Source of the DNA: Todiramphus chloris collaris
Taxonomy: Eukaryota > Chordata > Aves > Coraciiformes > Alcedinidae
Length of the DNA stretch: 64,000 nucleotides
NCBI GenBank assembly: GCA_025345505.1
Contig: JANVCC010000040.1
Location: 7,897,655 to 7,961,654, forward strand
Reading direction: 5' to 3'
Below are positions 33,646 through 46,120 of this stretch, piece after piece. Position 1 is the first letter of the stretch. Every line of letters begins with the position of its first letter. The notes under the pieces were generated by a model. It was given only the letters and a program-made list of their open reading frames with translations, searched no databases and was not told where the DNA came from. Position numbers and translations under genes: made by a program.

Positions 33646-36600
33646 GAAACTTGTGCACAGCCTGTAGTTCGGGGCTGGATGGGCAATGGTGAAGAGGCTC
33701 CAGTCAGTGCCGCAGCCCAGGACAGCTTCTGGTAAAATAATTCTAACCTTCCCAAACGTTAAAGCAATTGCTGAAAGCACAAATTCAAGATAGAAACAGG
33801 TGAGAGGCACTGAAGTTTTGATCGGGTTAACGAGCTCTGTTTTCATTAGGCCTAAGAGGGTGAAACTTCCCCATTTGTCTGAGCATTTGAGCTGTGTGTC
33901 CAGCACAGCCCCACTCACAGGCAGCCGCACACAGAGCTTCAGAGAAGCGGCTTCTGTGTCACTGCCCGCGTGTTGCTGCCAGCTGATAACATAAGCACAT
34001 TTATTTAAATCAATAGTCATGAATGCAGGGGTTTTCCCTTCATTTTTTCCATGATGTATGCAATGCAGCAGGAGCACAACAACACAGGTTTTTACTTTAC
34101 TTAATGACTCTGAGTGCAGCAGTTCCCTGCCAGCCCACAGGCTGCCGTGCACCGGCTGTCGCAGAGGAGAAGCTGAAGGAGATGTTTAGTAAGAGTTTCC
34201 TCCCCAGGAGTATGATGGTTCCCAGCGATACCATCACTGTGCTGCAGATAGGGCAGCTAATGAACATTACTCTTGCTTGAATTCTTGTTTTCTTCAATGC
34301 ACGCAGGCTTGTTCTGAACCATTGACAGCCAGTGAATAGCAGCCCGTATTTTGTTGACTCCAAAACAATAAAAGTCCTTTCATGGAAAATGAATGGAAGA
34401 TCAGGTTATAAACATCTTACAGATGTGCTGTGGTGAGTCACTGGAAAGCCCAGGTCCATCTCTTGATTGCATCACTCTAATGTTATCTACACAGGTACCA
34501 GAATAAAACAAGCCCGCAAGTCACTGGAGCCATTGTTCCAGGGCAACTGAATAATAGCATCCATAATGTGTTGGGCAAGTGATGGTGTGAACCACAGAGG
34601 AACAGGACTGTGAGTGACAGGGACACGTGGGTGTCTCAGAACAAGGGCAGAGGAGCCCTTTGCATCAGGTAGTATCTCATCCTCCCTGTGAACATATCCC
34701 ATAGCAGAGAGGGCTCTGCTTGCCCACCCTGCTGCAGAAAATGTCTTAGTGGAGACCTGGCTGTTTTGTCTTTCTCAGGCTGGGATTGCACTTAATCTTT
34801 GATCTGTGAAGGCACTGGGTGTTTGTGATAACCTGCAGCCACTACAGCGTGTGTCCTGCTGGCCTCCCACCCTTACAGCTGCCAGCTTTACCTCTGCGAG
34901 GCTCCCTTGGGACAGATCTGTTCCTGGCTTTGTTGTATTGGAGCAAACTGAAGACGTGGCAGATTTTCAACACAAGCACTTTCCTATAGGTTCTTCATCT
35001 GATGATACACAAGTCTTCTAGGTTGGTCAGCAGTGGTGAGCAGGAGCTGGACACCCAATATGTCTAAATTCGTATGGCTTTGCAAATTGAAAGCAAATGT
35101 GTTTACCACTATCCTTGTCAAAGTGATGATGCTGGGCCAAATCCAGAGGAGCTCTCCTGAAGCTGTGGCAGAGGCTCCAAGCACATGTGGTGGTACTGAG
35201 AATAGGATGATCCTGCTGACTTTTTACAGCAAGTCTTTCCAGAGCAAAGAATTCCTGTAAAGCCAATGGCCCTGAGCTGTAATTTAATTGCATTTCTGTT
35301 TTTCTTTTTTTTTATTATTGTTATTCCAGAAATAGTTTGGATTCCCGTGATATTCTGCTTTTAGATGCGTATGTAGGAAACTGTCTGGTGAGAGATAGCT
35401 TATGGTGTCAAAAGAAATATCCTGAGGGACCAAATGCCTCCTAGTTTGGGTTTAAACTTTGTTTTTCTGTACAAGTCACCCTGACTGAAGGAAGGGTGGA
35501 GTCAGTGGAGCAGCAGGTGACATCCCTTTTATTTTTTGGTTGGTTGTTTTTGAGGAGGAAGACAATTAAAAAAAAATTCCAAAGCTATAAGGGTTTAGTT
35601 TTGCTGTAAAGACATAGCCAATTGAAGAGCAAAAGGAACTTTTTTTGCCCTTGTTTGCCATTTTAAGTATACCCCCCTCCTCTGCTTTTCTCTTTATTGC
35701 AGCATAAGTATTTAGCAAAGCATTAATCTTGCTTGTCAGTAATAACATGCAAATTAAACACCTGCTCTAGGAATCTGTAGTGCTTTGTTCCATTAGATGG
35801 TATTGACATGTCAGATATTTGGACTTTAATTCAGAAAAATGGTGCCGTTTTCATTTATCTCTCCTAATGAAGAATGAAGGTGTGCACTGATACAGGGCTG
35901 CCCACAGCAATGCAGCTAAAAGTGAAAAACAATACTTAATACAGCCACTAAATTACATGTGACATCTCATTTAAAGATAAACAGCCTGAAGGCATATGTC
36001 CAAGTGGCATTGATGAAACTTTTAAATGTTCCTTTGAATTCTCATTTAACCAGCAATTTGGTAGTGAGGGCACTGGGCTGCCTGGGAGACACAGTGTTGC
36101 TTCTTTAAATGTGAACTGAAAGCACAAGTAGGAGAAAGCTTCAGGTCCCAGAGGATGCAAATATGGATTGATCCAGGCATTCCTCTCCAGTCCCACAGGA
36201 AAACAGGAGCTGCACTCAGTGGGTGGTGGCTATGAGATGGGTGGATGGGGCTCTTGTGCTGTGAGATGTCAAAGCTCGCTTGTCCTCATTTGCAGAGCTG
36301 GCTCCTTGAGGGAGAAACTGGTACCACATGATGAGCATGGCATGGGTGAGTTCTCTGGTCTTGCAGGACTGTATGTGCACTGTGAACAATGTCTCATGGT
36401 CTTGTGAGCTGCAGGCTGAGCACTGCTGAGCCCCCACTGTGTCACATCTGACCCCAAATGCCTATCTTGCTCTTCAGGTTCCCACTGTTTTCCACTTTCT
36501 GTAAAAGTTCAGATCCACATTGAGAAATGTTCCTTAGCAATTTAAGCTACTCAACCAATGTTATCTTTGGAGATGGGTCCCTCCTCCGTCTGTGGAAGTG

Positions 36601-39600
36601 TAAGGGATGGTTGCTGGGAGCTCACTCCTTGGTCTAAGGGATGGCCAGTTACACCTGTCTTTGCTGACAGTCACCCATTCAAAATCTGTGGTTAAGGACC
36701 TCCTAGCTGGACATATAACAATCTTCTAATCTAATCCAGTGCTTTGCTCTCCTCAGATGCAGGAAGACCTTTACCCCCAGCATCTGCTCTGTATACTATT
36801 TTCTCTGGTTTGAGCTCATTTCTTCCTAACTGATTCATCAAAGCACGGAAATCTGGTCCCATCTTCTGTCTTAGTAGGGAATCCCTCTATGCATTTGAAG
36901 CTTCTCACTTTCCTCCCTTGTCCTTTTTTCCAGCCAAATAGTCCCTGTTCATTCAGGTTTTTTCTTCTGGTTTTCCAGGCTAGTAGGAAGATCCCTTTTA
37001 TTAGGGTTATGTTCCTGTTTATGCCATAGAAAGCTATGATTTTCAGGGTCACATCCTGTGATTTTTCCCTGTGTGGGCAATCTGGGCCATCAAGAAGGAA
37101 CAAGTTCCTTGTTTGGGCCATTTCTGGTACCTTGCACAGCCTGTTCCTAGAAGCAGGTCCTGGGACAAAGCATCTTGTGATAGAAATAAGCACTTCTGGA
37201 GGGAAGGCACGAAGCGTCATATTGTCCTGTCAATACTTGCCCACCTTTTGAACAGACTGCCTGAATTTGTGTCTCCACAGTGTTTTCTCATTGCTGTTCT
37301 TGAATGATAGCCATTGATTTACTTTCAACTGATTTCTTTTGAAGAGTGCTCCAGAGATGAGCTCTGTGATTTATTTTTGTCCAGCTTTTCTAAACTTGCA
37401 CCACATTTTTTGTGTGTTGGGTTTTTTGTTTATTTTCTTGTTTTCACCCAGAATGTAGCTGGCAGCAGCAGAAATGAGCTCAAGCAGGGGATGCTTTTGT
37501 GGCCAGATACTGAAAACACAAATGACCAGGATGCAGAGCTTCAAAAGCATTCAGCAGCACAAGAAAGCCACTCGGCAGAGGCAAACAGCAGGCGTTGTTA
37601 GACTGTTCCCCTCCAAATCTTTGATTAGCCACATTTAATGGGATTTCTTCTCATGTTCTTGAGCCGCACAGCTATGCTAGCATTTGGCCAATTTTCTTCA
37701 TGGTCCCCTATTACCAGCTTCAGGCAACCCCCCCATACATTAACTGAATGTTTCATGCTTCTCTGTGATAAACGTCAGGCTCCATCTATATTGCAGCTCT
37801 CAGAATTTCCTGGTATGGGGTCACTTGGCATTCAGCACTTGGAAAGATCACATACTTCTACTTGTTCAGTCTTGATTTTGATCAAGAGAAGAGTTGATGT
37901 CATTTCAGCATTCCTAAAGCTCCCCCCCCCTTTTGGCTTTTTTTTTTTTTTTTGAGTATAAAGCAATTCGACACAACAGGCTGTGCTTTGTTGATTCTTA
38001 TTTTTGCATCTTGCAATGTGACAATATCCATAATAAACACATGCTGGGGTTGCTTGTGGAGAATCTACACTTATTTCAAATAGATCCCTTTCCTGTTCTT
38101 CAAAAGATGCTTAAAATCTGCCTTATTAAAAATAATAGAAATCAATGCATTTCCCTTCTCATAAAATATTAAAAGCAGTTTGATGGGGTTTATTGTTTAA
38201 TAAATAGCTTGCACTCCCAAAGCTCTTTCCAGCAGAGAATGAGTACCTCAATCCTTTCCGGTGCCTGGCCATGCAACTTGCCTCTAGCAAAGAGAGCTCT
38301 TAATTCGTGTGGTACCTCCAGACGATGTGCAATTGTCAACCCAAACCCCAGCGCTTTCTAATCGCGGTTGGCACGAGCTTCCCCCTGCTGTCTTTCAAGC
38401 CGCAGGGAAGTCAGACATTTTCATGCCTGCTAAATCTGAGTGTTTTGTGGTGGAGACAGCAGCCTGTTAAAAACTGGACCTACTCCACCAGCTAAGCAGG
38501 AAGTGGGTATTTTGAAGACCAGGCTCACTTACTTACACTGCTGAAGTATCGTGATATGCTATGGACTTTAATATACGTCCCCCCAGATGATGAGAAATAG
38601 GGCTTTTCCATATCATATAACTTGAAATCGAGGCCTGCAGAGGGGAGGGGGCTTCCTGCAGAGCCTGAGGCAGAGCCATGAAGTCACGGAGGTCTGCTGG
38701 CATCGTGGCCTGATCCCTGCTCTAGTTGCTCATTCACATTTCCTTGAGCTGTGCAGCCCTGTGACAAGTGACATTTAGCAAATCATGTCAAGCTGGGGAT
38801 TTCTTGATATGATTCTTTTGGTCTGATGGGGACGAAAAACAGTGCCCCTTGTTTTTTCTTGCTAGTTCTTCTTAAGTTGCTAGTTAATTATCTCAGAGCT
38901 CTCTTCAGCACCAAATAAATACTCACTGAAGTAGCATAGCTGTGCAGGGGAGTTGAGTCTCTGCTGAGTTTCCTCATGCAAGGTGTTGCTTTGATTCACA
39001 GATTATCACTTGCAATATCTGGGTGACTTCACTTCCTTTTCTCCCAGCACAGTGCAGGTTATTTAGAAATGCTGAGGAGCAACAGCCCACAGTGTTCAAG
39101 GGCAGCTTCTGCCAGCCCCAGCCTGCTGATGGACCTCTGTGTAGCCCCACCATGCATGTCTACACCTCTCGAGAAAACTTAGATTTCATCACAAGATGCT
39201 TAAAAGTCCCTAGTACATGGTCACAGTTCATGTGTGTATTTTCTGATTTTTGCAGAAAAAAAAAATTCCACTCTTCTGGACGGCACGTAAGAGCTCTCTT
39301 GGCTCACAAATTGTGGCATCCTTTAGTTGGGTCTTTAAGGGTGACAGCTGCTGGGAAAGGCAGGGATAAGTTGTGATCTCAGCTCACTGTGCAAGGAGAT
39401 TGGGGTGTTTGAGAGACTCTGTTATAATGAGATGTAAGTGAAAATGGCAGGAGGGAATAGATTCTTAATTTAAATAATGAGTGCCCCTCGTTGCCTGACA
39501 GATGGTCATTTTCTGAGAAATGCGAAGTCTCTTTGGAGGGGTCAGATTGCTTGTATTTACGTGGAATAATGAGGGAGAGGCACTGGTCCCAACACATGCT

Positions 39601-42600
39601 GTGTTTTTCACTTTTTTCCAGGGGTATTCCCAGCTGTCTTTGAAAAGAGCAGATCTGATCCTTTGCAAACCTTGTGTGAATCTGACCGTGGATTATTGCA
39701 CGAAGAAATCAAACAGTAATGGGAGTGTCTCTGATATTCAGGCAGCTATTATAGTGCAATTGAAGCAAGCTTGATACTGATGCCAGAAAACATCTTGGGC
39801 CTGAATGTGCCTTTGCTTGTACAGGACTGGCTGCGGTCCAAGTTCCAGTTATCTGCATGCCAGTGGCATCTCCAGGATTTAACACGTGGGAAGGCAGATG
39901 TATGGCAAAGAATTTGCTAAGGGGTAGGGCACTTTCCTACACAGTTCCCCACATGCTGCGTCCAATTTTAATGTAACAACTAAAGATCAGGCACCCAGTA
40001 TTCTATTAGTTATTCCCCCAGTGCTGGTGATGGCCAGCAGGAGTTACACAGCAGGAGGGTTTTTTGGGTACATGAAGAACTCTTTGCTGTTTGATGCTGT
40101 TTTAACTGGGATGGTGGCAGCCCTGTTGGATATCATGTATGTTCTGACAGAATTGTCTCAATTGTCCACTCATTTCTCTGAAGCATGCTGATGCTTGTTG
40201 TCTTCATCACATGGCTCATAAAGCAAAGTGTCTTGTTCCAAGCCATTGGCTGGGAGATAAAGATCTGGTTGCTTATGGCTCCTGCTCCCACAATGCCCAA
40301 GAGTTGTGCTGCTTCTTGGCCGAGATCTTTTAGGCACAGCTGCAGGGTGTTTCATCTACACGAAAGCAGTCGAAGTACAACTCGAATGAATGGTTGAAGG
40401 AGTTGTTCAACCATCCTTGAACCCCACAGAACTCTTAGTGACAGTTGTTGGTCTTAGCATGGTTTCTCTCACCGTACCTAAACCACTGTTTAGGCTAATG
40501 TTTTAGCACAAGTAAGGCCCTTACAGTCCCATTAAACTTTTCCTGAAATAGAAAGGGAAGCAAACCCTAGTCTTGAACCAAAGAACTATTGTAATGACAA
40601 AGACTGTACTTATGTTCTTTCTGCCTTTTCCTGTGTCAGAGTCCCTCATTCTGCCCCATTTCTCCTAGTGCCAAGGAAGCATGAAGATTTTGTGTTGGGG
40701 AATGTGTAGTGATTACAGACAAGGGAGAATTGAGCTTGCATATACCAAAACAACCCTTTTCCAAGCTCCCCTTAGCAGTGTCAGGATAAGTTTTGGTATC
40801 ATATTTTTAAAAAGGCTAAAAAACAAACAACCCTTCTAGCCTCACAATTCTGAAAGCCACCAAGGGGCAAGCAAGTTTGAAAACGCCAAAGGCAGTGACT
40901 TTCTTTGTTGCTTGGCAGATGAGAGATGCTCCCATAAAATTCAGCAATTTCATACATCCTCACCATGTGGTCTTTAATCCCTGGGTAGCAATGTGTTTGG
41001 AAGAAGCCAAGTCAACACCCATTTTTCACAGTGAATCAACTACTAATGTCAAATTCTGGTCTGCATCTTGTGCCAGAAAAAGGCTTCTTGTCACCTAAAA
41101 GGGAGCATGCTGTATCAGGCTGCAAAATCATTTGTTTCCTGGATGTGTCTGTAAATTATATATTCCCTGTCAAGACAATATACCACAGTTATATTGTGAT
41201 AGGGCTTTTCCCCCCCCTTTTGGTTCATTGCTCTCCAAAGATGGTCACCTGCTGTCTTCCACACACCCTGTGCTCGGACTGACAAAGAAACAGGAGATTT
41301 GGGCAACATGGGGTCCCTGTTGAGATTTTTGCTCATCCACTTCTGTTGGCCAGGGCTACTTGTGAAGATTTCTGTGACTCTGGGAGGGATTTCCCAGGGA
41401 CTTGAAATTACTGGGCAATTTACAAAATGTTGCCCCCATCGCCTGCGTGGTTTCCTGGCAGCACATGGAGGCGTTACCTCTGCTCCGGTATGCTTAAGGT
41501 GTTACAGATTATAAAATATTTTCCTTTAAAAAATGGGGTTTAGCTGGTTGATCTGCAGTGAGCCAAACAGGTGATTTTTACTAGTGACATCCACATGGAT
41601 GAGATTTATCTCCAGGGGTGGGAAGAAAAGGAAAGAAACTGGAGCAGCAAAGCAGTTGACAGAGTGTAGCATTGACAGGGAGTGAAACCTACAACCAAGA
41701 ACAAAAGTAAGTTTTAAAAGGTTAGTATTCTACATTTAGCTCCAAAGCTTCTAAAAGAAGATGAAGGATGTTTTTCAATAGGTGACCCAATGGGTCTGTG
41801 ATGTCAAAGGCAGTGAAATATGTGTGTGGAGCAAAAAAAATAATGTTCATACTTTTCTTCACCCCATCATCCATGCAGGCTGTATTTGGGCTTGGGGATG
41901 AACAAGTGCATCTGGTGGTACCAATCAGGAATGATAAAGGATGCTCCCAAAGAACCTGCCCAGCTCTGTTGTGCTGTGTGTGATTGTAGATAATGAAATG
42001 CCATGTACTTTCATTACACTTCCAAATATAAAGGAAACCTTCATTTATCTACGCCTGGAGAATCAGAGAGAAAATCAGCATCAAAGAGAACCTCCTACTG
42101 AAAGCATTTGATGTTATAAAGGGTAAAAAGTATCTGGCAGAAGCCTTAAAGGAGGAAAATCAGACAGGCATTCAAGTGCTACTAGCAGTCCATCCTTGTA
42201 GCCTCCGGTTTAAATGTGCTCAGAGTACAAGGATAATGCACTGGGGCATTCAGAGCATAAATTGATGTTTTGTCTTTAATTTTTTTTTTAGTTGCACTAG
42301 GAATCTGCCCTGCAGCTCCTGGATTAATTAAATGCTGACAGTCTATGAGACTAGGAGCAGAGGATTTCTCCTGCCCTTTATGTGTGTTGCACAGGCTTGA
42401 GTACATAGTGCCCCCAGGAAACGAGCTTGTTCCATTAGGCAAAATCAATAAGGCAGAAATCTCTGTGAAATTCTTCTATTAAATTACAAATAGACTAAAC
42501 CCCTATACCTGGTGACAGCGATCATTGCTTTTGTGTCCTGCACAGATGCTCGTGGAAGCACTGGTCAAATACACACGTGCATTTCTTCTGCAGACATTGG

Positions 42601-44655
42601 TTTGACTTCACTGCTGTTTCCTACGGTGACTGATTTTGGTGGGTTTTTTTTCCCCTTCTTCTTCTTACAAGCATAAAACTTTATTTTGCCTCTGTGCTTA
42701 TTCTAAGAAATTGGCTGCTTTCTGGAGTATTTACAGTAACTTTGGTAAATCCATTCATATAAACATTTGCCACAGAAGGTAATTTTTCTGCCAGTAAGTT
42801 CAGGCTCACTTCCCAAGCAGGATGTCCTAAGTTTCTAATTCTCCTCTGTTGCAGCATGGGCTTTTTCTCATCACACAAGTTTTATCTCAAATCCAAGCTT
42901 GGAGCCTTCTGTCACAGTGGGGTAGGGATGCATGAACAGCTTGAACACCTCCTCAGCAAGTGACACTAGTGCTCAAGCGCTGCCTGAGATGAAACCTCAA
43001 ATGTGCCCTGCACTTACTGTCCCTGAGCAGCCCAATGTGACACATGGTTTGTGATCAACTTTTTTTGTCCTTAATCTTTTCATATCAGAGTGTTCGTTTC
43101 TGTAAGCAGATCATGGGCTACTTCTCACCTGGTGCAACAATCAACAGGTTCAACTTATGTCATAGGGAACCATGCCTCTAATGGCAAAAATCTGGGCAGC
43201 ATCAGCTTTTGATGGGCTCTCAGACACCTGCCACACTTTTCACCTTCTCTTCCGTGTCCTGTCTCTAGCAGGTTTATCACACTGATGAGCTGTTAAACCC
43301 TTGTGGCATCTGCTGCTTTATTTTCTTAAGAGACACAACATGGGAAACATTTGCAAGGAAATCATGATCCTTATTAGTGTCATTTTCACAGAAGATTACA
43401 GTCTCCCGCTGTCTCCATGTTGCACGGAGAGACCCAATCCTGGAAAAGTTTCTTTGATACACTTATATGAATGCTGGGGGATTTTACATCTGGTGGATGG
43501 GGCAGGTGAAGAGCAGAGTTAAGCTGCAGCAAGCAGAGCACATGTGGACATTATAAGAAATGGGACCAGGGACTGGATTGCTTTGATGATAAGGATGGGA
43601 CAGTCCCCATCTTGAGAAACTCTTAAGGACAGCTTGGGTAAGGTTTGTCAGAAGTGTTTTCCCTGACTGACAGCCTGAGGAAAGGGTTAGGTCACTTCTG
43701 GTCCTTCTCATGGTTATTTGCCATCAGTGCTGAAGGTCCAGTGTTGTGTCAGGGTGCTGTGTATGAAACTACTTCTTCCTTAGAGGATTCCAGAACTGAA
43801 GTCCTCCTGACAGTTCCTGGGAAAAAAATGGCTTTTGAGGGACATATTTCGTTATGAGAGTCAGAGATTAACACCCTTCCCAGCATCCATAGCAACCTGC
43901 CTTAAAAATCTCTGCTTGAAAATCTTTTAATCTTCCTTGGATGCTGCTTGAACATTTTCCAGGAATATTCTGCTCTTTCCTATTCACAACTACTAAATAT
44001 ACATTCAGTTTGGACTGCAGACCCCAGTCTATTTTTACATTTGTTTTCAGCATGTTTTGATTTTTTTTTTTTCCTACCCTGGATACAACAATTTGGTCTG
44101 TTCTTAAACCCCAAGACCTCGCTGCCCCGTCTCCTCTCATTGTCCCAGCATTCAGTACAAGGAGTTTCTTATTTTGGGGTACTTTTGTGTGGACAAGGAG
44201 TGTGCTGGTTGCTGGCTGGCTAGAGACAGACTTAAAACTGGTGAAAAGTAGTCAGAAAAAGTAAAATCTGTTGACCCTATACAAAGCATCTCTGTATCCT
44301 CTATCCTGTTTGTAAATGGTTAAGTGAGTTCTGGGACAGAAAATACTGTAATAGAGCAGTGAATTCACGCTTGTTGGAGCATTTCTCATTCCTTTGGGTT
44401 GAAACGTCCAATGGTTTTCATGTGTAAGGCAGAAAACAAGTGTCTGCCTGCTTGCTTCCCCATCCTCCTGTGTGCTAATGTTTAGAAAGGCTTTGTTTAT
44501 TTGATTAGGTGCAAGGAATATGGTCTCATTGTTTGCATTGCATGAATAGAATGGCAAGAAATTTTTATATTTTTTTTAAATTATTGCTACTCTTGTCTTT
44601 GGTTGCTGCTTTGGCCTCCTGGAGTGTTTCTTTCTAGATCTGGTGAGGATTAAAA
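33646..44655. other. Non-coding stretch, no gene recognised
   Basis: No domain-bearing open frame was seen on either strand. Local features are a splice-like open segment at 37452-37601 (+), a 9-base inverted repeat at 40390-40414, and T runs near 37937 and 42280. A 182-codon - strand open frame at 33604-34152 runs into the CR1 remnant and resembles no protein I know. Confidence 0.6.
40390..40414. repeat. Short perfect inverted repeat
   Basis: atggttgaa and ttcaaccat are exact reverse complements separated by 7 bases (ggagttg). They would form a 9-base-pair hairpin. No promoter or gene end is nearby, so a function is not evident. Confidence 0.7.
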
Positions 44656-44680
44656 GGGGTGGGGGGGGTGGGGGGGGAGG
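44656..44680 (+). repeat. G-rich run with G-quadruplex potential
   Basis: GGGG-T-G8-T-G8-AGG within 25 bases allows four G-tracts of three or more. It follows a stretch rich in T (44561-44635) and precedes a run of A. Confidence 0.8.
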
Positions 44681-46102
44681 AAAAAAAGTGAGGGAAGCAA
44701 GGTTTGAGAAAATATTCTCAGGCATGTGGGCAGTGAAGGATGATTCCATTTGGTTAATCTTCTACATCTCCACTTGACCTTCATATGGAAATTCACCCTT
44801 TAAATAGTGTTCCTAAGTCTCCAGGGTCAAATCCAGGCTTCTGTGATGCAAAATGTTACTAATGATATTACTCTGTGCTGAGCTGACAGCATCTTGCTGG
44901 GCAGCAAGGCTGAGGCCAGGACAGTGACGCTGTGGTCCAGCTCTGCTTGAGATCTACCTCCAGCCTTTGGGAAGGGGGCTTAAAGCCAGAAATGATGAGT
45001 TTTTAATTGTGGGTTAATGCACTGCAAAGCTTAAGTCCCACAGGGACAGCCACAGTCCTGGCCCATCACTTCATTTAACTAGCACCCACCACAGCTGCTG
45101 GCTTGCCTCTGCTTATTTGTTTTTCTTTTAGCCATGGGCTGTGCCCTTTAATAGTGACAGCGATAAATTCACCTCTTCCAACAACACTGGTGCTTTAGAA
45201 ATTGGGGAAAAAAAAGCCCAAGCCCCAAGTCTATTACTATAGATGGATAAAATCCTTCATTCACTGGGGTTGGATAGTGCTGCAGAAATGTTGACCAGTG
45301 TTTCCAGCATGAAGGCAGGTGAAAGGGTTAAAGACAAAGCTGGTGCTTGTTCCTCTATGGCATTATCTGTATGATTGCTTTTCATATCTTGTTTATTGTG
45401 GTTAGCAGAGCAGCTATAATATAGAGTGCTACATGCAATAAATCTTGTCATTGTGAACAGCATACTTTTCATCAGAGCTCAAGGAATTGCAAGGTAAGCT
45501 TTCAGAGGCAATCTATAGATTTAATTATATAAAAAGTCTGACCTGTGTGGATCTTAAAGGAAATTATAGCCGTGAAGATATTATGTTCAGTTTTGCTTGT
45601 ATTACCTATATTATCCTATTTTAGTCGTTACGAGGACACAAACAACGGCACTGCCAGCATGGTATCTTCTGTGGTTTCGTATCAGCACTGAACAGCCAAA
45701 GATGCTGGTAATTTAAGGGTTGAGGCTTTTTCCCTTTATGACAGCTATGTCTATAAATTTATATTCCTGCATTTTAAAATCTTCTCTGATGTTAATTGTA
45801 GCCCGAGAAATCCCATGGGCTAAAGGAAATCATCTCTGATTTCATTTATTTAGTGCAAGACAGGCCTGTGACCATAAAGCAAAACCGCATGGGAGTGACA
45901 GGTCCAAATTGCTCTAATCTCCCACTGCCACACTTGCCAGCTTGGTCCCTGGCACTGGGTTGGTCCTGACATGTACCCCACTAGAGGGACCCACTAGACA
46001 TGTCCACAGCCTGGACAGAAGTGTGGAGGTCATTTACCCTGTCAGTGAAAACCACCCATAGGAATCCTTGGGTGTTTGGGATTATAACAGTTTTAGCAAC
46101 TT
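44681..46102. other. Non-coding stretch, nothing recognised
   Basis: Mixed composition, no open frame with a recognisable product and no repeat of note. Confidence 0.6.
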
Positions 46103-46120
46103 CCCCCCCCCCCCCCCCCC
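46103..46120. repeat. C18 homopolymer
   Basis: Eighteen consecutive C, flanked by tt on both sides. Confidence 0.9.

Noticed and set aside
33604-34152. 182-codon - strand open frame
   Set aside because: It ends in the CR1 remnant and has no recognisable domain or splice border.
35120-35150. - strand FGPA reading, considered as the RhoGAP FGPN motif
   Set aside because: The flanking residues do not match NLATVFGPN and a stop follows within a few codons.
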